A DNA stretch of 10,499 bases from assembly GCA_964602655.1 (NCBI GenBank), contig CAZRSF010000119.1, positions 1-10,499 of the forward strand, read 5' to 3'. A model generated the notes under the pieces. It had not been told where the DNA came from and searched no databases. It worked only from the letters and a program-made list of their open reading frames with translations. The stretch comes from Moduliflexus sp964602655. GTDB lineage: Bacteria > Moduliflexota > Moduliflexia > Moduliflexales > Moduliflexaceae. Made by a program: the position numbers and the translations under genes. Below are positions 6,761 through 10,499 of this stretch, in pieces; position 1 is the first letter of the stretch; the number at the start of each line of letters is the position of its first letter.

Positions 6761-7264
6761 TTACGCGCCCTGTTCTTTCGCCTGTGGCGTCCAGGTCAGG
6801 ATGTAGCGCTCTCCTAAAATCAGGTGGGTGATATAGAGAATCTGGCCGACATGCAGATTCAGGTGAGTCAGCGTGCCGTAAATGGCGTTGAGCACATTCC
6901 GTTCAACGCCTTGAATCCGGCGAGGGGCAGTCAACTCTTCGGACGTGAGATGTTGAATAATCGTCCGGCATTCTGCGATCAGCGCAGTGAATTGCGTGAG
7001 CGCCTCCATTTGAGAAAAATGCTCGCCCTCGTTGAATTCTTGCGCTCGTTGGCGGATGTCTTCCGCGCCGCCGATGCCCGACACAATCCATTGCCGTAAA
7101 TTGCCGCGAAGATGCTGCAAAATAATGCCGATGCTGTTGACATGCGGCGTCGGGCGCAGCCAGAGTTGTTCGTCGTTCAGTTGATTGAGACAATGCGTAA
7201 TCGAGTGGCAAGCGCGTTCGAAACGCGTGTCGGTTTCCTGGAGGAATTCTTGTTCAGCATTCAT
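6761..7264 (-). CDS. DinB-fold (YfiT/DUF1572-like) protein
   Basis: 167 aa, the usual size of DinB-superfamily four-helix-bundle proteins. The expected metal-binding histidines are present: H51 in NSIGIILQHLRGN, and H134 and H138 in THLNLHVGQILYI, the signature last helix of the family. W59 follows the first histidine, as in many YfiT-like members. Some relatives are thiol S-transferases (bacillithiol or mycothiol dependent) and many are uncharacterised damage-inducible proteins. They are unrelated to E. coli DNA polymerase IV, which shares the DinB name. No signal peptide is seen, so it should be cytoplasmic. The ribosome site before the ATG is weak. The gene converges with alaC and stands alone; it is separated by 123 bases from the next minus-strand gene, whose 3' end lies upstream of it. 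Substrate unknown. Confidence 0.88.
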   Translation of the reverse strand: MNAEQEFLQETDTRFERACHSITHCLNQLNDEQLWLRPTPHVNSIGIILQHLRGNLRQWIVSGIGGAEDIRQRAQEFNEGEHFSQMEALTQFTALIAECRTIIQHLTSEELTAPRRIQGVERNVLNAIYGTLTHLNLHVGQILYITHLILGERYILTWTPQAKEQGA

Positions 7265-7387
7265 AAGCGATGACCAAAAACTATTTCAAATTTCTCGCGC
7301 TAAGACACCGGAGCACAAAGAGTTAAAGAACACCAGCAAGCACATCGTTAGACATTTCCATAATTGCACCACATAAACCTATACCGT

Positions 7388-8842
7388 CTATTGTATTTCA
7401 TTGGTTGGTTTCAGTGTCGCCAACCGCTCTTTTACTTTGGGAATTATGGAATCGCGCCAAATAGTCATTTGTTCAATCGTTGGACTTGTTTCTATCTGAA
7501 ATATTTTGCCATTTGGCATTTTACGTTCTACTGCAACTGATAAAGGAATACCCATAATTTGATAGCCTTTCTTAACCTCTCCGTCCAAGATTGTTAGAAT
7601 AGCGTCTAACGCAATATCGCACATCCGATAAGAAGCAGGTAAGCTTCCTGGAATATTCGGAACCGACCAGCGATGATCGTAGATTTGAGTATTCCAATCC
7701 AAAAACGGGGTTAATAGTGTCAAAATATCACGATCTCGAGTTAACGAAAGATCGCGAACATCCATTGCCCAATGCTCTAACCGCTTTATTGCAATTAATT
7801 CATCGGGCGTTAACTTCAGAAACATCCCACGCCGTTCTAATAAAACAGCAGATAAACGATGTGTAATCGTACTATTATCGTTCCAATCCTCACTATGCCT
7901 TGCTAATACTGCTAACGCTTTGAATGGGGGGCTTTTTGTATCTTGTTCATGCATTATTATAAGTGGTTCTATAAACGTAGCATCCCATATCTTTTGTGAA
8001 TGTAATAAATCATCACATACTCGAGTATCCATACGATTCAATCGAAGATGATAAGAATCAATGATTTTCTTTCGTTCAAAATTTCTTGTTTCTAAATATT
8101 CGATCAAATCTTCACGCCCATCAAAACCACCGTGGCGCAGATCAATTGCAGCCGATATCTCCTCAATGGAAAGATCGTTAGAAATTTCTGGAATCTTCAG
8201 GAGCGTTCCAAGTACGTAACTATGACAATGATGCGCTTTGGATTCAGGCTGCTGTAAGAGTGACATTAACCGTTGTTTCAGATATATAAAGTCATTTGCG
8301 TCAGGATATTGCCACATAAACGTAAAAGGTATTCCCTTGGATGATAAAGAAAGACGTTTCTTCTTTGCCAGTTCGATATCAATGAAGAATAATGCTTTTA
8401 CTACTAATCCTTCCTTTAGCGGCAATCCGAGTAATGCAGATGAATATCGACTGAGATGTTCTGTTACAGTATAGGTGCTTCCTGGCAAAATCACAATATC
8501 TGAAACTGGTGTTGTTTCCCAGGCATAAGGGAAAAGGTCATATGTATTCCCTGAAGCAAGTCCTCCAGAACTTAGTTGCGTTTTTCCATCAGGACTAAAA
8601 CGTATACTATCAATACGATAATTCGCATTCGTAATCTGAATCGATTCATTGCCTTTATTTTTGAACTCTAACTGCATCCACTCTTCATCAGCGAGTGAGG
8701 CCATCGAGCGATACAGTAATCGAATTTCAAGATTGTCAATCGTTCCAACGGGAATATCTTCCCAATTTTTGTTTGTTTCTGCTGCCTGCCCTACACATGA
8801 AATCACCAAAAAAGAAATGAGTATACTTATTATTCGTTTCAT
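7388..8842 (-). CDS. AT-rich secreted or lipid-anchored protein of unknown function
   Basis: 484 aa. The N-terminus MKRIISILISFLVISCVGQA is a clear signal peptide; VISC at residues 13-16 fits a lipobox, so it may be a lipoprotein anchored at C16, or cleaved after the AA at about 20-21. Residues about 25-175 look β-rich (alternating short hydrophobic strands, e.g. LEIRLLYRSMASL and EEWMQLEFKNKG), suggesting a β-sandwich. About 185-480 is largely helical, with segments such as RMCDIALDAILTILDGE that recall HEAT-like helical proteins. I do not recognise the family and no catalytic motif stands out. Hand counts of several 60-base lines give roughly 23-43% G+C, while neighbouring genes are generally above 50%, suggesting acquisition from elsewhere. 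The ribosome site is modest (ttagg, about ten bases from the ATG). A hairpin at 8908-8944 separates it from the upstream gene. Confidence 0.85.
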   Translation of the reverse strand: MKRIISILISFLVISCVGQAAETNKNWEDIPVGTIDNLEIRLLYRSMASLADEEWMQLEFKNKGNESIQITNANYRIDSIRFSPDGKTQLSSGGLASGNTYDLFPYAWETTPVSDIVILPGSTYTVTEHLSRYSSALLGLPLKEGLVVKALFFIDIELAKKKRLSLSSKGIPFTFMWQYPDANDFIYLKQRLMSLLQQPESKAHHCHSYVLGTLLKIPEISNDLSIEEISAAIDLRHGGFDGREDLIEYLETRNFERKKIIDSYHLRLNRMDTRVCDDLLHSQKIWDATFIEPLIIMHEQDTKSPPFKALAVLARHSEDWNDNSTITHRLSAVLLERRGMFLKLTPDELIAIKRLEHWAMDVRDLSLTRDRDILTLLTPFLDWNTQIYDHRWSVPNIPGSLPASYRMCDIALDAILTILDGEVKKGYQIMGIPLSVAVERKMPNGKIFQIETSPTIEQMTIWRDSIIPKVKERLATLKPTNEIQ

Positions 8843-8907
8843 AATAAATGCCTAACAATGATTTACTTGGTGTCTTTACATCTTAGCACGAGATAAAAAA
8901 ATAACGA

Positions 8908-8944
8908 TACGCCCTGCCAGAGTTTCGAACTCTGGCAGGGCGTA
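8908..8944 (-). terminator. 17-bp-stem hairpin, possible terminator or REP-like repeat
   Basis: Arms tacgccctgccagagtt (8908-8924) and its exact reverse complement (8928-8944) flank a three-base loop tcg. It starts two bases beyond the stop of the minus-strand GH99-like gene. Read on the minus strand, it is followed after about seven bases by a run of T (plus-strand A run 8894-8900). This fits a transcription terminator for that gene, although the T run is not directly adjacent. The core gccctgccagagtt resembles an intergenic palindrome I recall from several unrelated bacterial genomes, so it may be a repeat that also terminates. Confidence 0.6.
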
Positions 8945-8946
8945 CA

Positions 8947-10404
8947 TCAATACGGCAGGTACGAGCGACGCAGCGGGTCAACATGATCGCGCTGCGGCAG
9001 AGACGGCGTTTGCCACGGACGATTCAGTTTGCCTGCCAAAATCTGCAAATACAAATACGGATCGCTGTCTAACGTGGACGGTTCGATCTGCGAGCCTTCA
9101 TGCCATTCGTTCCAGCCCTGAATGAAGAGAAAGCGCGGCCTATTTTTTATCGCCGTCTCAAGTTGCGCGCTCCAGGGTTGTCCGTTATTGCGCGGCGCAG
9201 TCGGCGCGGGCGAATCGCCAGGCCGCCAGGCGTCGTCCTCGAATCCGGGCATCACGGGGATCATGGCGTCTTTCTGCCACTTTTTCGAATCTTTGATATT
9301 GAACTGCACGGCTTTATCGCGAGTTTTCTGCGAGGCGGTAATCATGCCGTTCGGCGTCCAATGCGTAAACGAACTGACCCCCGTCTCCGCCCATTCCTTC
9401 GTAATTCCCGTACCAAGCACGGCTTCGGGAGCGTAATACCAGTACACCTTCGGGACAATCGCGACGACATAGAGCGATTCTCCGACTCGCTGTGTCACGG
9501 TGTCAAGCAATTGTTTGAATTCGGCGGCAGTCAATTCTTCGACCATATATGGAATCACGACCAATGGCTTGCCGTCAATGCGCAGGTAGGCCGGATGCCC
9601 CTTCCATTGCTGCATCATGCCAGCCACCCGATCTGCCGCGCCGGACAGCGCTTCCGGCGACACGCTGCGCGAACGTGTCGTCGGCGCAGGGCGTTCGTAC
9701 TCGGATTGGCTCGAAGGAATCGGCAGGCCGAGCCGTTCGGCATGACGCCGATTGATGTCGTTATAACCGAGATACTTTTGCGGTAAGATCGGCTGCGGAC
9801 GCCCATCGAGCCGCCGCGCGCCGAGAAAACTGTGATGCTCGATAAACCCGATCTTAAAATTCTCCTGCTGCGCCACCGTCAGCAATAAATCCGTCTGGGC
9901 GCGTTCTTCTTGCCAATCGTTGACATAGAGAAGGAAGGCTGTAATTCCGGCAGCTTTCGCCAACCGAATATGCCAGCGCATAATTTCGGCATCCTGCATA
10001 TTGTTATAAATGCCGATATACGGATAATCGCCCGAACGCCCGACCCAGATGTCGCGCCGCCAGTCTTCCGGCCCTAAAATGTTCGTCGGATATTTGCCTT
10101 GAATCCACCATTGATTAAAATCCTGGGGACCAGCCTGGAAATAATGAAAATACGTGCAAAAGACTTCCATCGGCTTGGACGACGGTTTTGGCGTCGGGGT
10201 CGGCGTTGACGTGGCGTTCGGCTTCGGAGTCGGTGTCGGCTTATTCGGATTCGGAGTGGGCGTCGGTGTTGTTTCGCTACCAACAGGCGGTTTCAGCGCG
10301 ATCAATTCCTCGACCATTTTCGCGAGTTCCGAGCATCCGCTGATCAGGCCGATACATATCACAGTCATTACCATCAGAAGGAGATTGTTCCCGTTTTTTT
10401 TCAT
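8947..10404 (-). CDS. GH99-like glycosidase lipoprotein (endo-α-mannosidase/WbsX-related)
   Basis: 485 aa from the chosen start. Residues 1-24 are a lipoprotein signal, MKKNG... followed by a hydrophobic core and lipobox ISGC (C24). A Thr-Pro-rich linker spans about 45-75, putting the enzyme away from the membrane. The rest (about 78-485) is a (β/α)8-type domain resembling GH99 and the WbsX family: an opening VFCTYFHYFQ, then IGIYNNM and MRWHIRLAKAAGITAFLLYV, and near the end FIQGWNEWHEGSQIEPS. In characterised GH99 enzymes the two glutamates of the E-W-H-E motif are catalytic; here these are E433 and E436. GH99 enzymes cut α-mannosidic bonds internally; the actual glycan is unknown. The start at 10404 is preferred because aaagga lies nine bases upstream; ATG 10410 and ATG 10461 are in-frame alternatives. 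It probably acts in the periplasm or on the cell surface. Confidence 0.85.
   Translation of the reverse strand: MKKNGNNLLLMVMTVICIGLISGCSELAKMVEELIALKPPVGSETTPTPTPNPNKPTPTPKPNATSTPTPTPKPSSKPMEVFCTYFHYFQAGPQDFNQWWIQGKYPTNILGPEDWRRDIWVGRSGDYPYIGIYNNMQDAEIMRWHIRLAKAAGITAFLLYVNDWQEERAQTDLLLTVAQQENFKIGFIEHHSFLGARRLDGRPQPILPQKYLGYNDINRRHAERLGLPIPSSQSEYERPAPTTRSRSVSPEALSGAADRVAGMMQQWKGHPAYLRIDGKPLVVIPYMVEELTAAEFKQLLDTVTQRVGESLYVVAIVPKVYWYYAPEAVLGTGITKEWAETGVSSFTHWTPNGMITASQKTRDKAVQFNIKDSKKWQKDAMIPVMPGFEDDAWRPGDSPAPTAPRNNGQPWSAQLETAIKNRPRFLFIQGWNEWHEGSQIEPSTLDSDPYLYLQILAGKLNRPWQTPSLPQRDHVDPLRRSYLPY
10185..10271 (-). repeat. Tandem Thr-Pro codon repeat encoding the linker
   Basis: The coding strand repeats short units encoding Thr-Pro and variants (TPTPTPNPNKP, TPTPKP, TPTPTPKP). 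On the plus strand it appears as a run of gtcgg/gttcgg units. Such tracts make flexible, often exported linkers and change length easily by replication slippage. It separates the lipid anchor from the catalytic domain. Confidence 0.75.
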
Positions 10405-10411
10405 AGTCATT

Positions 10412-10417
10412 GTTCCT
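10412..10417 (-). promoter_or_regulatory. Ribosome-binding site for the GH99-like lipoprotein
   Basis: On the minus strand aaagga (plus tccttt, 10413-10418 region) precedes two closely spaced in-frame ATGs at 10410 and 10404. Spacing is about three and nine bases, so the second start, which begins the Met-Lys-Lys lipoprotein signal, is favoured. Confidence 0.5.
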
Positions 10418-10458
10418 TTACATGCTGAAAATTCCTGCTTATACTTCAAGGCTGGATA

Positions 10459-10486
10459 CATTTATAAACATTGCCCGGAGTGTCAA
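10459..10486 (-). promoter_or_regulatory. Candidate promoter of the GH99-like gene
   Basis: The minus strand has a perfect TTGACA -35 box (plus 10481-10486). Two poorer -10 choices follow: TATAAA after 14 bases (plus 10461-10466) or TAAATG after 16 bases (plus 10459-10464). The first matches the consensus well but is too close; the second has acceptable spacing but a weak sequence. The -35 box lies partly inside the inverted repeat 10482-10499. It lies about 55-80 bases before the preferred start codon. The elements are seen; promoter activity is inferred. Confidence 0.3.
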
Positions 10487-10499
10487 AGCAAGCTTTGAC
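10482..10499. repeat. Small inverted repeat at the window edge, overlapping the candidate -35 box
   Basis: gtcaaagc (10482-10489) and gctttgac (10492-10499) are exact reverse complements around aa. The symmetry is the right size for an operator bound by a dimeric regulator and covers most of the TTGACA box. The window ends exactly at the last base, so it may be longer than seen. A terminator or REP-like end is the alternative. Confidence 0.45.

Noticed and set aside
6497..6817. 106-codon plus-strand open frame after alaC
   Set aside because: Its end overlaps the well-supported minus-strand DinB-fold gene by 57 bases; the product is low-complexity, Ser/Arg-rich and unlike any family, and no good ribosome site precedes it.
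6761..7264. DNA polymerase IV from the DinB name
   Set aside because: The 167-aa protein has the three-histidine helical-bundle pattern, not a Y-family polymerase palm or its acidic catalytic residues.
9100..9786. 228-codon plus-strand frame opposite the GH99-like gene
   Set aside because: It is Arg-rich with no domain and is fully contained in the glycosidase coding sequence, whose catalytic motif is intact.
10405..10461. Extended start of the GH99-like gene at 10461
   Set aside because: It would place a charged 19-residue extension before a good lipoprotein signal, and the aaagga site lies inside this extension, just before the later ATGs.
1..10499. CRISPR array, tRNA or rRNA genes
   Set aside because: No regularly spaced direct repeats, no cloverleaf-like segment ending in CCA, and no rRNA-like conserved stretches were seen on either strand.

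Overview
The window looks like chromosomal sequence from a Gram-negative-type, probably uncultured bacterium. Two gene products start with signal peptides that have lipobox-like cysteines, base composition is around 50% G+C with one clearly AT-richer gene, and intergenic gaps carry long perfect or near-perfect palindromes. The small helical protein/HNH gene pair is of a kind I recall from filamentous cyanobacteria, Chloroflexi and deep candidate phyla such as KSB3 (Moduliflexus/Vecturithrix). That placement is a weak guess from memory; nothing in the window fixes the phylum.

Layout, plus strand: (1) 1-158 is a nested inverted-repeat (MITE-like) element. Next to it, about 159-284, is the 3' end of a reading frame with no visible start, probably a gene remnant. 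(2) 300-3752 is a compact three-gene run: a 133-aa helical protein, an HNH endonuclease overlapping it by 8 bases, and a large protein of about 869 aa. The large protein has an N-terminal four-cysteine zinc ribbon, helical repeats and a C-terminal region resembling the XPB/Ssl2 N-terminal-like (Helicase_C_3) domain, but no helicase motor. (3) 3865-5076 encodes an AI-2E/PerM-type membrane protein and 5131-6372 an AlaC-like alanine aminotransferase. Each is preceded by a perfect palindrome (34 and 28 bp) ending 17-18 bases before the start codon. (4) 6373-6760 holds no gene I can support, only some short inverted repeats.

Layout, minus strand: 6761-7264 encodes a DinB-fold (YfiT/DUF1572-like) protein convergent with alaC. 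7388-8842 is an AT-rich gene for a secreted or lipid-anchored protein of unknown function. A 17-bp-stem hairpin lies at 8908-8944. 8947-10404 encodes a lipoprotein with a Thr-Pro linker and a GH99-like glycosidase domain carrying the N-E-W-H-E catalytic motif. Its likely promoter region reaches the right edge of the window.

How the genes work together: only the 300-3752 run looks like an operon, and its members (nuclease, zinc ribbon, XPB-N-like domain) point to DNA transactions such as repair, mobile DNA or defence; this is inference. The remaining genes look like separate metabolic or envelope units. The best leads are the motor-less XPB-N-like protein coupled to an HNH nuclease, the palindromes placed at a near-constant distance upstream of start codons, and the bacterial GH99-like surface lipoprotein.
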